Positions 25,494-34,326 of a stretch of DNA of 64,000 nucleotides are shown piece by piece (position 1 is the stretch's first letter; each line of letters begins with the position of its first letter). Source of the DNA: CAJXYS01 sp913063035. GTDB taxonomy: Bacteria > Pseudomonadota > Alphaproteobacteria > Rhodobacterales > Rhodobacteraceae. The stretch spans positions 310,001-374,000 of the forward strand of contig NZ_JBOCEG010000004.1 in assembly GCF_050586465.1 (NCBI RefSeq), given 5' to 3'. The notes beneath the pieces are model-generated. The model was not told the DNA's origin and searched no databases. It saw only the letters and a list, made by a program, of their open reading frames with translations. The translations under genes and the position numbers were made by a program.

Positions 25494-27489
25494 GCAGCGC
25501 CTCGACCCCCGGCATCCGGCCCCGGAACGCGGTATAGAGCGCGTCCGCCTCGTCGGTGCCGCCGGCCGACAGGATGTGGCGTTCGAGCTTTTCCGCCGTG
25601 GTCTGGTCGAACACGTCGCCGGCTTCCTCGAAGGCGGCGAAGGCATCGGCGTCCATCATCTCGGACCACATGTAGCTGTAGTAGCCGCTGGAATAGCCGT
25701 CGCCGGCGAAGACATGCGCGAAATGCGGCGTGGCGTGGCGCATCCCGATGGCGCGCGGCATGCCGATCTCGGCCAGGACGTCCTGCTGTCGGGCCACCGG
25801 ATCGGCGGGGGCCGGGCCGTCGTGGAAAGCGAGGTCCACCAGCGCGCTCGCCGTGTATTCGACGGTGGCGAAGCCCTGGTCGAAATTCCGCGCGGCGAGC
25901 AGCCGGTCGAGCGTGTCCTGCGGGATCGGTGCGCCGGTCTCGGCGTGGGTGGCGTAGCGGCGCAGGATCTCGGGCACCTCGAGCCAGTGCTCGAAGAGCT
26001 GGCTCGGCAGTTCGACGAAATCACGCGCGACCCGCGTGCCCGAGAGAGAGCCGTAGGTCACGTCCGAGAGCAACACGTGCAGCGCGTGGCCGAATTCGTG
26101 GAACAGCGTCTGCGCGTCGTCGAAGGACAGCAGCGCCGGCTGGCCCCCGGGGGGCTTGGCGAAGTTGCAGACATTGACCGCGACCGGGCGCACCTCGCCG
26201 TCGAGCTTGCGCTGCCCGCGGAAGGACGAACACCACGCCCCCGAGCGTTTCGAGGCGCGGGCGAAATGATCGGCAATGAAAATGCCCATGTGGCGGTCGC
26301 CCTTGCGAACCTCCCAGGCGCGGGCGTCGGGGTGGTAGAGCGGCACGTCCACCGGGCGGAAGCTGAGACCGAACAGTCGCCCGGCCACGTCGAAGGCGGC
26401 CTCGATCATGCGGTCGAGCTGGAAATACGGTTTCAGCGCCGCCTCGTCGAGCGCGTGCTCTGCCATGCGGCGTTTCTCCGCGTAGTACCGCCAGTCCCAG
26501 GGTTCCAGCGCGCCGTTGATCCCGTCGGCCTGCATCAGCGCGGTCAGGGCGCGGGCGTCGGCCTCGGCCCGGGCGCGGGCCGGCGTCCAGACCTGCATCA
26601 GCAACCTGCGCACGGCGTCCGGCGTCTTGGCCATCTCGGTTTCCAGCTTCCATGCCGCGAAGCTGTCATAGCCCAGCAGCCGCGCGCGTTCCGCGCGCAG
26701 CGCCAGCACCTCGGCCGCAATCGCGCGGTTGTCCGTCTCGCCGCCGTTGGCCCCGCGCGCCGCCCAGGCCCGCCAGGCGGCCGCGCGCAGGTCGCGGCGC
26801 GGCGAGAACTGCAGGAAGGGCACGATCAGCGACCGTGACAAGGTGATCGCCGGGCCGTCGAGCCCGCGTTCCGCGCCGGCGGCGCGGGCGGCGTCCACCA
26901 CGAAGCCCGGCAACCCCTCGAGATCGGCCTCGGACAGTTCCATGGACCAGTCGGCCTCGTCGGCCAGCAGGTTCTGGGTGAAGGTCGTGCCCAGCACCGC
27001 CAGGCGTTCCTTGACCGCGCGCAGCCGGTCGCGGGCGTCTCCTTCGAGCCCGGCGCCCGCGCGGCGGAACATGCGCCGGGTCAATTCCAGAAGCCGCAGC
27101 TGTTCGTCCGTCAGCCCGGCGGCGTCGCGCGTTGCCCAGACGCTCTCGACCCGGGCATAGAGCCGGGCGTTCATCGCCACGTCCGAGGCATAGGCCGACA
27201 GCCTGGGCGCCAGGTCGCGCTGCAGCGCCTGTCGCGCCGGGTTGCTGTCCGCGCCGGCCAGGTTGAAGAAGACCCCGGCCACCCGGTCGAGGGCGCGGTC
27301 GGTGCGCTCCAGCGCCTCGATGGTGTTGGCGAAGTCGGGTGGCGCGGGATCGGCCGCGATGGCGTCCACGGCGGCGCGGGCCTCGGCGAGCGCGGCATCG
27401 AAGGCGGGCGCGAAATCCGCGTCCGAGATGCGGTCGAAGGGCGGCAGGTCGAACGGCGTGTCCCAGTCGTCCAGTAGCGGGTTTGTCAT
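25462..27489 (-). CDS. M3-family metallo-oligopeptidase (Dcp/PrlC-like)
   Basis: A 675-residue cytoplasmic zinc peptidase. The zinc motif HEFGHALH (about residue 455) and the downstream Glu (LPSQLFEHW) are intact; the substrate-binding GYSSGYYSYMWSEMMDADAF near the C-terminus is typical of M3A oligopeptidases. It trims short peptides after protein breakdown. The ATG at 27489 (MTNPLLDDWDTPFDLPPF) fits the family; upstream in-frame starts are unconserved. Either peptidyl-dipeptidase Dcp or oligopeptidase A. Confidence 0.93.
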   Translation of the reverse strand: MTNPLLDDWDTPFDLPPFDRISDADFAPAFDAALAEARAAVDAIAADPAPPDFANTIEALERTDRALDRVAGVFFNLAGADSNPARQALQRDLAPRLSAYASDVAMNARLYARVESVWATRDAAGLTDEQLRLLELTRRMFRRAGAGLEGDARDRLRAVKERLAVLGTTFTQNLLADEADWSMELSEADLEGLPGFVVDAARAAGAERGLDGPAITLSRSLIVPFLQFSPRRDLRAAAWRAWAARGANGGETDNRAIAAEVLALRAERARLLGYDSFAAWKLETEMAKTPDAVRRLLMQVWTPARARAEADARALTALMQADGINGALEPWDWRYYAEKRRMAEHALDEAALKPYFQLDRMIEAAFDVAGRLFGLSFRPVDVPLYHPDARAWEVRKGDRHMGIFIADHFARASKRSGAWCSSFRGQRKLDGEVRPVAVNVCNFAKPPGGQPALLSFDDAQTLFHEFGHALHVLLSDVTYGSLSGTRVARDFVELPSQLFEHWLEVPEILRRYATHAETGAPIPQDTLDRLLAARNFDQGFATVEYTASALVDLAFHDGPAPADPVARQQDVLAEIGMPRAIGMRHATPHFAHVFAGDGYSSGYYSYMWSEMMDADAFAAFEEAGDVFDQTTAEKLERHILSAGGTDEADALYTAFRGRMPGVEALLRGRGLDRVA

Positions 27490-27655
27490 CGGCGGATCCT
27501 CCTGTGAGGCCAAGCTATGCCGCGCGCGGGGCAAGTTCCAGAGCATGGCGGGCCTTGCGTGTCGGTTTCGGCAGGGATTCCGTCGATACGCTTATCTTCC
27601 GGGTTTCGTGGGACGATAAACACGGGTCAGGAACACTGCATCGCGGAGCGACCCA

Positions 27656-30157
27656 ATGAAAACCCACGTCAAAGCGCTCGTCGTCGGCGGTGGCGCCATC
27701 GGCGCCTCCATCGCCTATCACCTGGCCAAGGCAGGCTGGTCCGACGTCGTCCTGCTGGAGCGGGACGAGCTGACGTCCGGCTCGACCTGGCACGCGGCGG
27801 GTCTGCTGCCGCTCTTCAACATGAGCTACGCGGTGAGCCACATCCACGACTACTCGGTGGATTTCTACAAGTCGCTCGAGGCGGAAACGGGCCTCAATGC
27901 CGGTTTCTACGTGGTCGGCAACCTGCGCATGGCCCAGACGCAGGAGCGGATGGACGAGTACATGCTCTACGCCTCGACGGCCGAAACCGTCGGGATCGAG
28001 TACGAGTGGATGACGCCCGCCCAGATCAAGGAGCGCTGGCCGCTGGTCCACACCGAGGACCTGAAGGGTGCGATTTACCACCCCGGCGACGGCTACATCA
28101 ACCCGGCCGACGTCACCCAGGCCATGGCCAAGGGCGCGCGCCAGCGCGGTGTCGAGGTCGTCCGCAAGATGCAGGTGGACGGCTACCGGTGGACCGGCAG
28201 CGAATGGATCGTGACCTGCACCAAGATGGTCGAGAAGGGCGGCAACCTCGTGCCGACCGAAGAGCAGGTGGAGATTCACGCCGAGCACGTCGTCACCGCG
28301 ACCGGCAACCACGCCCAGCGCACCGCGCGCCAGCTCGGCATCAAGATGCCGGCGATCCCGGTGGAACACCAGTACATCGTGACCGAGCCGGACCCGGAGC
28401 TGGTCGCGTACCGCAAGGCCGGCAATCCCGAGCACCCGGTGCTGCGCGACGCCGACGCGAAGTGGTACGTGCGCGAGGAACGCGGCGGCTGGATCCTCGG
28501 CCCCTATGAATGGAACGCGCCGGCGCGGTTCGAATACGGCGTGCCCGACAGCTTCCGCGCCGATCTCTTCCCGCTGGACCTCGAGCGGATCGAGGAAGAG
28601 TACATGTCGATGATCCACCGGATCCCGTCCTCGGAAACCGTGGGGCTCAAGGACGACTACAACGGGCCGATCTGCTACACGCCGGACGGCAACCCGCTGG
28701 TCGGCCCCGCCCCGGGGCTGCGCAACATGTGGCTGGCCGAGGGCTTTTCCTTCGGGATCACCGCCGCCGGCGGCACCGGCTACTACCTCGCGCAGATGAT
28801 GGTCGAGGGCGAGGCCGAGATCGACATGGCGTCGCTGGACCCCAAGCGTTACGGCGATTGGGTGACAACGGAATACGCCGCCCGCAAGAACGAGGAAGCC
28901 TATTCCCACGTCTACATCCTGCACCATCCCGACGAGGAGCGCGAAGCCTGCCGGCCGCTGCGCACCGCGCCGGTCTACGATCGCCAGAAGGCGCTGGGCG
29001 CGCAGTTCGGCGTTGTGAACGGATGGGAGCGGCCCAACTACTATGGCCCGCTGGACGCGCCGGAGGGGTTCGACCACGACGCGCGCAGCTTCCGCCGCGG
29101 CGGATGGTGGGCGTATGCCAAGGCCGAGGCCGACGCCGTGCGGAACGGCGCCGGGCTCTTCGATGCCACCGCCTTCACCAAGCACGTCGTGCGCGGGCCG
29201 GGTGCGACGGCGTTCCTCGACTGGTTCACCTGCAACAAGCTGCCGAAGGTCGGCCGCATCAACCTGACCTACGCGCTGACGGATGCCGGCACCACGCGGA
29301 CCGAATACACCATCGTGCGCCGGGGCGAGGACGACTATTACCTCGTCTCCGCCGGGGCGTGGACGGCCTATGACGGCGATTATCTCCGCAAGGCCGCCGA
29401 GGACAAGCGCGAGGCGTTCGGCTATGTCGAGATCCACGACGCGACCACCCAGTGGGGCGTCTTCGCCATCGCCGGTCCGAAATCCCGTGACGTGCTCAAG
29501 GAGATCGTCAAGGACGCCGATCCGGACACGGTGCTCGGCAACAAGCGCTTCCCCTGGCTGTCGATGCGCGAGATTGAGCTTGGCATGTGCCCGGTCATGG
29601 CCGTCCGCGTCGCCTACACGGGCGAGCTGGGCTGGGAGCTGCACCACCCGATCGAGATGTCGAGCTATCTCTGGGACCAGCTTATGGCCGCGGGCGAGAA
29701 GCATGGGCTCAAACTTTGCGGGGCGCGGGCGCAGAACTGGCTGCGCCAGGAGAAGAGCTACCGCGCCTTCGGCCATGAACTCGGCCGTGACGCCACGCCG
29801 CTCGAAGCCGGGCTCGACCGTTTCGTCGACCTGTCGAAGGACTTCCGCGGCAAGGCGGCGATGCAGGCGCTCGGCATCCGCTCCAGATGCGTGACCGTCC
29901 TGATCGACGGCCCGGAAGACGCCGATCCCTGGGGGCGCGAGGCGCTCTATGACGGCGACACCAAGGTCGGGCGGCTGACCTCGGGCGGCTACTCGGTCGC
30001 CTTCGGCAAGCAGATCGGCATGGGCTACGTCACCCCCGACCTGGCCGAGCCCGGCACCAGGCTGAAGGTCCGGATGTTCAACCAGCTTTGGGACGCCGAG
30101 GTGACCGAGGACAGCCCCTACGACCCGAAGAACGAGGTCATCCGCAAGGACGGCTGA
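27656..30157 (+). CDS. FAD-dependent dimethylglycine/sarcosine dehydrogenase-like protein with GcvT domain
   Basis: An 833-residue two-part enzyme. The N-terminal DAO-type FAD domain begins ALVVGGGAIGASIAYHLAKAG and contains SGSTWHAAG, where His46 aligns with the histidine that covalently holds FAD in dimethylglycine dehydrogenase. From about residue 430 a GcvT-like folate-binding domain follows (ATAFTKHVVRGPGATAFLD, YTGELGWELHHPIE). Expected reaction: oxidative demethylation of an N-methylated glycine with the one-carbon unit passed to tetrahydrofolate. Roseobacters carry several paralogues of unknown substrate, so the exact substrate is open. Confidence 0.87.
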   Translation: MKTHVKALVVGGGAIGASIAYHLAKAGWSDVVLLERDELTSGSTWHAAGLLPLFNMSYAVSHIHDYSVDFYKSLEAETGLNAGFYVVGNLRMAQTQERMDEYMLYASTAETVGIEYEWMTPAQIKERWPLVHTEDLKGAIYHPGDGYINPADVTQAMAKGARQRGVEVVRKMQVDGYRWTGSEWIVTCTKMVEKGGNLVPTEEQVEIHAEHVVTATGNHAQRTARQLGIKMPAIPVEHQYIVTEPDPELVAYRKAGNPEHPVLRDADAKWYVREERGGWILGPYEWNAPARFEYGVPDSFRADLFPLDLERIEEEYMSMIHRIPSSETVGLKDDYNGPICYTPDGNPLVGPAPGLRNMWLAEGFSFGITAAGGTGYYLAQMMVEGEAEIDMASLDPKRYGDWVTTEYAARKNEEAYSHVYILHHPDEEREACRPLRTAPVYDRQKALGAQFGVVNGWERPNYYGPLDAPEGFDHDARSFRRGGWWAYAKAEADAVRNGAGLFDATAFTKHVVRGPGATAFLDWFTCNKLPKVGRINLTYALTDAGTTRTEYTIVRRGEDDYYLVSAGAWTAYDGDYLRKAAEDKREAFGYVEIHDATTQWGVFAIAGPKSRDVLKEIVKDADPDTVLGNKRFPWLSMREIELGMCPVMAVRVAYTGELGWELHHPIEMSSYLWDQLMAAGEKHGLKLCGARAQNWLRQEKSYRAFGHELGRDATPLEAGLDRFVDLSKDFRGKAAMQALGIRSRCVTVLIDGPEDADPWGREALYDGDTKVGRLTSGGYSVAFGKQIGMGYVTPDLAEPGTRLKVRMFNQLWDAEVTEDSPYDPKNEVIRKDG

Positions 30158-30167
30158 CCCCTGGCGC

Positions 30168-30203
30168 GAAAAAAGACCCCGGCGGCCGCGGCCCCGGGGT
30201 CTT
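30168..30203 (-). terminator. Rho-independent terminator of the AhpD-like gene
   Basis: A 10-bp stem (30173-30182 with 30194-30203, AAGACCCCGG and its complement) with an 11-base loop is followed on the minus strand by a run of T (30169-30174). It lies 20 bp after the stop of the minus-strand AhpD-like gene and 10 bp after the convergent dehydrogenase, so it may serve both. Confidence 0.8.
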
Positions 30204-30223
30204 CGGCGTTCAGCGGGCGGCGG

Positions 30224-30583
30224 TCACTCTGCCGCCCTGGCCTCGGAACTGCCGCAGAGCTGGTCCCAGGCGTCGAGCGCCTTGGCGGCGTACATCAGCG
30301 ACGGCCCGCCGCCCATCTGCACGCACATGGACAGCACGTCGGCCACCTCCTCGCGCGTGGCGCCCGCCTTGGCGAGCGCCTCGACATGGAAGCCGATGCA
30401 GCTCTCACAGCGGTCGGCGACCGCGATGCCGAGGGCCACGAATTCCTTGGTCTTCACGTCCAGCGCGCCGGTTTCCTTCACCGCCTTGCCCAGGGCGCCG
30501 AAGGCCTTGGTGGTTTCGGGAATCGTGCGGTTCAGCACGCGCACCTGATCCTTGGTGGCGTTCATGTAGTCGGTCCAGTCCAT
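30224..30583 (-). CDS. AhpD-like carboxymuconolactone decarboxylase-family protein
   Basis: A 119-residue all-helical protein of the CMD/AhpD fold. The thiol motif CESCIGFHVEAL (C-x2-C-x3-H) is complete, so a thiol-disulfide or peroxidase-related function rather than lactone decarboxylation is likely. The ATG at 30583 has GAGGAGA upstream; the longer frame would overlap the end of the SulP gene and the FNR-type box. Its position behind that box suggests oxygen control. Confidence 0.87.
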   Translation of the reverse strand: MDWTDYMNATKDQVRVLNRTIPETTKAFGALGKAVKETGALDVKTKEFVALGIAVADRCESCIGFHVEALAKAGATREEVADVLSMCVQMGGGPSLMYAAKALDAWDQLCGSSEARAAE

Positions 30584-30643
30584 ACCCGGTCTCCTCGTCA
30601 TCATGTGTCGCGGCGCGTGTGGCACGCAGGACCGGCCCGGGCC

Positions 30644-30657
30644 TTGATCAATGTCAA
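30644..30657. promoter_or_regulatory. FnrL/FNR-type operator
   Basis: TTGATCAATGTCAA matches the FNR half-site pattern TTGAT-N4-ATCAA in nine of ten positions. It is centred 67 bp upstream of the AhpD-like ATG and lies within the loop and inner stem of a 10-bp hairpin (30636-30645 with 30657-30666). The downstream gene on the minus strand would be its target. Confidence 0.55.
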
Positions 30658-30677
30658 AGGCCCGGGAAAAACGGCGC

Positions 30678-32447
30678 TCAGGCGCCGCGCGTCGTGCGGC
30701 AGGCGTCAAGCTTGCGCGCCGCGCCCAGGGTCTCTTCGGCCAGCTTCGGCGCCAGGGCATGCAGCGCATCGTACTGGGTCAGGTAAACCTCGCCGGTCAG
30801 CTCGTCGAGGAAATGGGACCGGGCCAGCCGATCCATGACCGGTCCCTTCACTTCGGAGAGGTGTAGCGTCACGTTGGCGTCCCTGAGACGCGCATTGATC
30901 GCCTCGAGGCTTTCGAGCGCGGAGGCGTCGACATGGTTCACCGCCGGGCACATCAGCACCACGTGGCGGATGCGCGGCTCGCTGGCGACGGCGTCGGCGA
31001 CGAGATCCTCGAGAAACCGCGCGTTCGGGAAATAGAGGCTTTCATCCACCCGGACAGAGAAAACCTCGGGCAGCGTGACCACGTCGTGCCGGTCGATGTT
31101 GCGGAAATGCTCGGTCCCCGGAACCTGCCCGACGACCGCCACATGGGGCTTCGACGTGCGGTAGAGATGCAGGCCGATGGAAAGGCCGACGCCCGCGATG
31201 ATGCCCATCTCCACGCCGAAGGCCAGCGTCACGAGGATCGTCGCGGCCATCGCGGCGAAATCCATCCGCGAATAGTCCCAGGTCCGTTTCAGCGCCGGAA
31301 GATCGATCAGCGAAAGCACGGCCACGATGATCGTGGCGGCCAGCGTGGCCTTGGGCAGGAAGAAGAGAAGCGGCGTCAGGAACATCGTCGCCAGCGCGAT
31401 GCCGACCGCGGTGTAGGCGCCGGCGGCCGGGGTCCGGGCGCCGGCGTCGAAATTCACCACCGACCGCGAGAAGCCCCCGGTCACCGGGAAGCCGCCCGAG
31501 ACCGCCGAGCCGAGGTTCGAGGCGCCGAGCGCGACGAGTTCCTGGTCGGGATCGACGCGCTGGCGGCGCTTGGCGGCGAGTGTCTGCGCGACCGAGATCG
31601 TCTCGACATAGCCCACGATCGAGATCAGCAGCGCGGGCACGGCGATCTGGGCCCAGAGCTGGACGTCGAAGCTGGGCACGGTGAGGCCGGGCAGGCCCTG
31701 CGGCACCGCGCCCACCACGGCGACGCCGGACTCGTCCAGCGCCAGCGCCCAGGTGGCCAGCGTCGTCGCGGCGACGGCGAAGACCGGGCCGGTGCGGGTC
31801 AGGACGCCCGCCAGCTTGCCCGTGATGCCCAGGCGGTTCAAAAGCGGTTTCAGCCGGCTGCGCGACCAGAACAGGAAACCGGTGGCGAAGACCCCGATCG
31901 CCAGGGTCGGCAGGTTGATGTCGCCCAGATGCGCCAAGAGCGTCGCGAGGATATCGACCAGCGTGTGGCCATGGGCCTCCACCCCGAGGATATGGCGTAG
32001 CTGGCTCGCCGCGATGATCAGCCCCGAGGCGGTGATGAACCCCGAGATCACCGGGTGGCTCAGGAAATTGGCCAGGAACCCCAGCCGAAGGAACCCCATC
32101 GCCGTCAGCATAAGCCCGGAAAGGAAGGCCATCAGGATCGCGGCGGTGTAATATTCCGGCGTGCCCTGCGCGGCCAGCTGGCCCGCCGCCGCCGCCGTCA
32201 TCAGCGAGGCCACGGCCACCGGGCCCACCGCCAGCGCGCGCGACGTGCCGAAGACCGCGTAGATCACCAGCGGCGCGATCGAGGCGTAGAGCCCCACCTC
32301 GGCCGGCAGCCCCGCCAGCAGCGCGTAGGCCAGCGACTGCGGGATCAGCATGATCGTGACGATCACCGCGGCGATCAGGTCGTCGGTCAGGGTGTCGCGG
32401 TCATAGGCGGCGCCCCAGTCGAGGATAGGAAAGTATTTCCTCAGCAT
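30678..32447 (-). CDS. SulP-family anion (sulfate) permease with STAS domain
   Basis: A 589-residue inner-membrane transporter. The membrane part shows the SulP signatures IPQSLAYALLAGLPAEVGLYAS and, in the middle, GASNLGSAVSGGFPVTGGFSRS; the cytoplasmic C-terminal STAS domain spans about residues 450-560 (HVVLMCPAVNHVDASALESL). The ATG at 32447 is preferred because AGGAG sits ten bases upstream, while the GTG nine bases earlier abuts it. It follows the sulfide-oxidation genes, so sulfate or sulfite transport fits, but bicarbonate or dicarboxylates are possible in this family. Confidence 0.9.
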   Translation of the reverse strand: MLRKYFPILDWGAAYDRDTLTDDLIAAVIVTIMLIPQSLAYALLAGLPAEVGLYASIAPLVIYAVFGTSRALAVGPVAVASLMTAAAAGQLAAQGTPEYYTAAILMAFLSGLMLTAMGFLRLGFLANFLSHPVISGFITASGLIIAASQLRHILGVEAHGHTLVDILATLLAHLGDINLPTLAIGVFATGFLFWSRSRLKPLLNRLGITGKLAGVLTRTGPVFAVAATTLATWALALDESGVAVVGAVPQGLPGLTVPSFDVQLWAQIAVPALLISIVGYVETISVAQTLAAKRRQRVDPDQELVALGASNLGSAVSGGFPVTGGFSRSVVNFDAGARTPAAGAYTAVGIALATMFLTPLLFFLPKATLAATIIVAVLSLIDLPALKRTWDYSRMDFAAMAATILVTLAFGVEMGIIAGVGLSIGLHLYRTSKPHVAVVGQVPGTEHFRNIDRHDVVTLPEVFSVRVDESLYFPNARFLEDLVADAVASEPRIRHVVLMCPAVNHVDASALESLEAINARLRDANVTLHLSEVKGPVMDRLARSHFLDELTGEVYLTQYDALHALAPKLAEETLGAARKLDACRTTRGA

Positions 32448-32463
32448 GTGGTCCACGCTCCTG

Positions 32464-32503
32464 AAAAAGGCCGGGGCGGCCGTTTCGCGTTCGGGCCGCC
32501 CCG
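32464..32503 (-). terminator. Strong terminator or attenuator between the SQR-fusion gene and sulP
   Basis: A 10-bp perfect stem (32472-32481 with 32494-32503, CGGGGCGGCC and complement) with a 12-base loop is followed on the minus strand by GCC and five T (32464-32468). It lies in the direction of transcription between the SQR-fusion and sulP genes, and the sulP ribosome-binding site begins at once after it. A weaker hairpin (about 32546-32567) with TTTT precedes it. Confidence 0.75.
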
Positions 32504-32576
32504 TCAGGTGTCCGGCCCTGGGGACCGGCGGGGAGAAAACTCTGCGCGGGCCGTGGCGTCGGCCCGCACGGCTGGA

Positions 32577-34265
32577 TCATTCGGCGGCCGCGACCGGCTT
32601 GAAGGTCACGTCGGGTTCGGCCAGCCATTCGCGGCCCTTGAACATGCCCTGCCAGTACATCGGCGGCAGCAGCCGTTCCTTGAGGAACCAGGCGGCGCGG
32701 GTCGGCTTGGTGCCGTCGATCACCCAGCTGGGGAAGCTCGGCTGCAGCTTGCCGCCATAGCCGAACTCGGCCAGGACGATCTTGCCGCGCTCCACCGTCA
32801 GCGGGCAAGAGCCGTAGCCGTCATACTGCGCGACCGGGGTCTTGCCGTCGAGCACGTTCAGCACGTTGACCGCGACCACGGGGGCCTGCTTGCGCACGGC
32901 CGCGGCGGTCTTGGCGTTCGGCGTCGAGGCGCCGTCGCCCAGCCCCCAGACGTTGTCGAAACGCCTGTGACGGAGCGTCGCCTGGTCGACGTCGATCCAG
33001 CCCGCCGCGTCGGCGAGCGGCGAGGCCTTGATGAAGTCGAGCCCGGTCTGCGGCGGGGTGACATGGAGCATGTCGAACGTCTTTTCGACGGTCCGCGTCT
33101 CGCCGTTCGCGGTCACCTCGAAGGTCGCCTTGCGCGCCGGCCCGTCGACCGCCACGAGATTGTGGTGGAAGGACAGCGTGGCGTCGTATTTCTCGATGTA
33201 TTCCATCAGGGCGGGCACGTAGTCCGGCACGCCGAAGAGCACGCCGCCGGCATTGGCGAACTCGATGTCGATGGTGTTCAGCACGCCGTGGCGATGCCAG
33301 TAATCGGCCGAGAGATACATGGCCTTCTGCGGCGCGCCGGCGCATTTGATCGGCATCGGCGGCTGGGTGAAGATCGCCTTGCCGCCCTTGAGCGACTGCA
33401 CCAGCTCCCAGGTATAGGGGGCGGTGCTGTAACTGTAGTTCGAGGTGACGCCGTTCTTGCCGAGCGTCTCGCACAGCCCTTTCACCGCGCTCCAGTCGAG
33501 CTTGAGCCCCGGGGCCAGGATCAGCTGCTCGTAAGACACCTTCTGGCCGTTCTCGAGCACCACCAGGTTCTCGTCGGGGCGGAAGCCGGCCGCGGCCTGG
33601 CGGATCAGGGCGACACCCTCTGGCAGGACCTCCTGCAGCCTGCGCCGCGTCTGGCCGCGGTCGAAGACCCCGCCGCCCACCAGCGTCCAGCCGGGCTGGT
33701 AGTAGTGATCCTCGCGCGGCTCGATCAGCGCCACGTCGAGCCGCGGGGCCCGTTTCAGCAGCGACCCGATGGCGGCCAGCCCGCCGGCGCCGCCGCCGAG
33801 CACGACCACCTTGTGATGGATCGTCGCGGCCTTCTCGACGTCGCCCTCAAAGGCCGCCGCAAGGCGCGGGCGCAGGGCGGAGAGATCATAGCCCGCGCGG
33901 CCCGTCGCGGCGAGGATCGCGTCCGGCGACAGCAGCGGCGCCTTCGACAGCGCCCAGAGCGTCGAGGACCGGTTGCCGGTGCGGCAATAGCCCAGGATCG
34001 GCCCCTTGGCGGTGGCCAGGATGTCGTCGAACGCGGTCATCAGGTCCGCCGTGATCGAGCCCGGCTTGATCGGCAGGAACCGGAAATCGGCCCCGGCCCG
34101 GCGCGCGGCCTCGGCCATCTCGGCGGCCGTCGGCTGGTCGTCGCCCTCGTGATCGGGACGGTTGCAGACGATCGTCTTGTAGCCGGCATCTACAGCGCGT
34201 TGCACGTCCTCGGGGCGCAGCTGCGGCGAGGCCGCGAAATGGGGGGAGATGGGTTTGATTTCCAT
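32577..34265 (-). CDS. Fused TIGR01244-type sulfurtransferase/phosphatase and type II sulfide:quinone oxidoreductase
   Basis: A 562-residue fusion. Residues 1-140 are a Blh/DSP-like domain (TIVCNRPDHEGDDQP, catalytic Cys94 in CRTGNRSS). From residue 152 follows an SQR with dinucleotide loop VVLGGGAGGLAA (154-165), and the two redox cysteines expected for the mitochondrial SQOR type: C308 (PIKCAGAPQKAMYLSA) and C487 (DGYGSCPLT), plus the conserved HVTPPQ and GLGDGASTP. It would oxidise sulfide to a persulfide and pass electrons to quinone at the membrane, the N-terminal domain perhaps handling the sulfane sulfur. Cotranscribed with the persulfide dioxygenase-like gene upstream. Confidence 0.9.
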   Translation of the reverse strand: MEIKPISPHFAASPQLRPEDVQRAVDAGYKTIVCNRPDHEGDDQPTAAEMAEAARRAGADFRFLPIKPGSITADLMTAFDDILATAKGPILGYCRTGNRSSTLWALSKAPLLSPDAILAATGRAGYDLSALRPRLAAAFEGDVEKAATIHHKVVVLGGGAGGLAAIGSLLKRAPRLDVALIEPREDHYYQPGWTLVGGGVFDRGQTRRRLQEVLPEGVALIRQAAAGFRPDENLVVLENGQKVSYEQLILAPGLKLDWSAVKGLCETLGKNGVTSNYSYSTAPYTWELVQSLKGGKAIFTQPPMPIKCAGAPQKAMYLSADYWHRHGVLNTIDIEFANAGGVLFGVPDYVPALMEYIEKYDATLSFHHNLVAVDGPARKATFEVTANGETRTVEKTFDMLHVTPPQTGLDFIKASPLADAAGWIDVDQATLRHRRFDNVWGLGDGASTPNAKTAAAVRKQAPVVAVNVLNVLDGKTPVAQYDGYGSCPLTVERGKIVLAEFGYGGKLQPSFPSWVIDGTKPTRAAWFLKERLLPPMYWQGMFKGREWLAEPDVTFKPVAAAE

Positions 34266-34326
34266 TGGGCGTTCCTCCGCGGGGAAAACGGGGCCGCGCC
34301 GGGGTGGCGCGGCCGGAGGGTCTGGA

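Noticed and set aside
30636..30671. Hairpin as a terminator of sulP
   Set aside because: The T-run comes before rather than after the stem in the minus-strand transcript, so it is not a canonical terminator; an FNR-type site is the better explanation.
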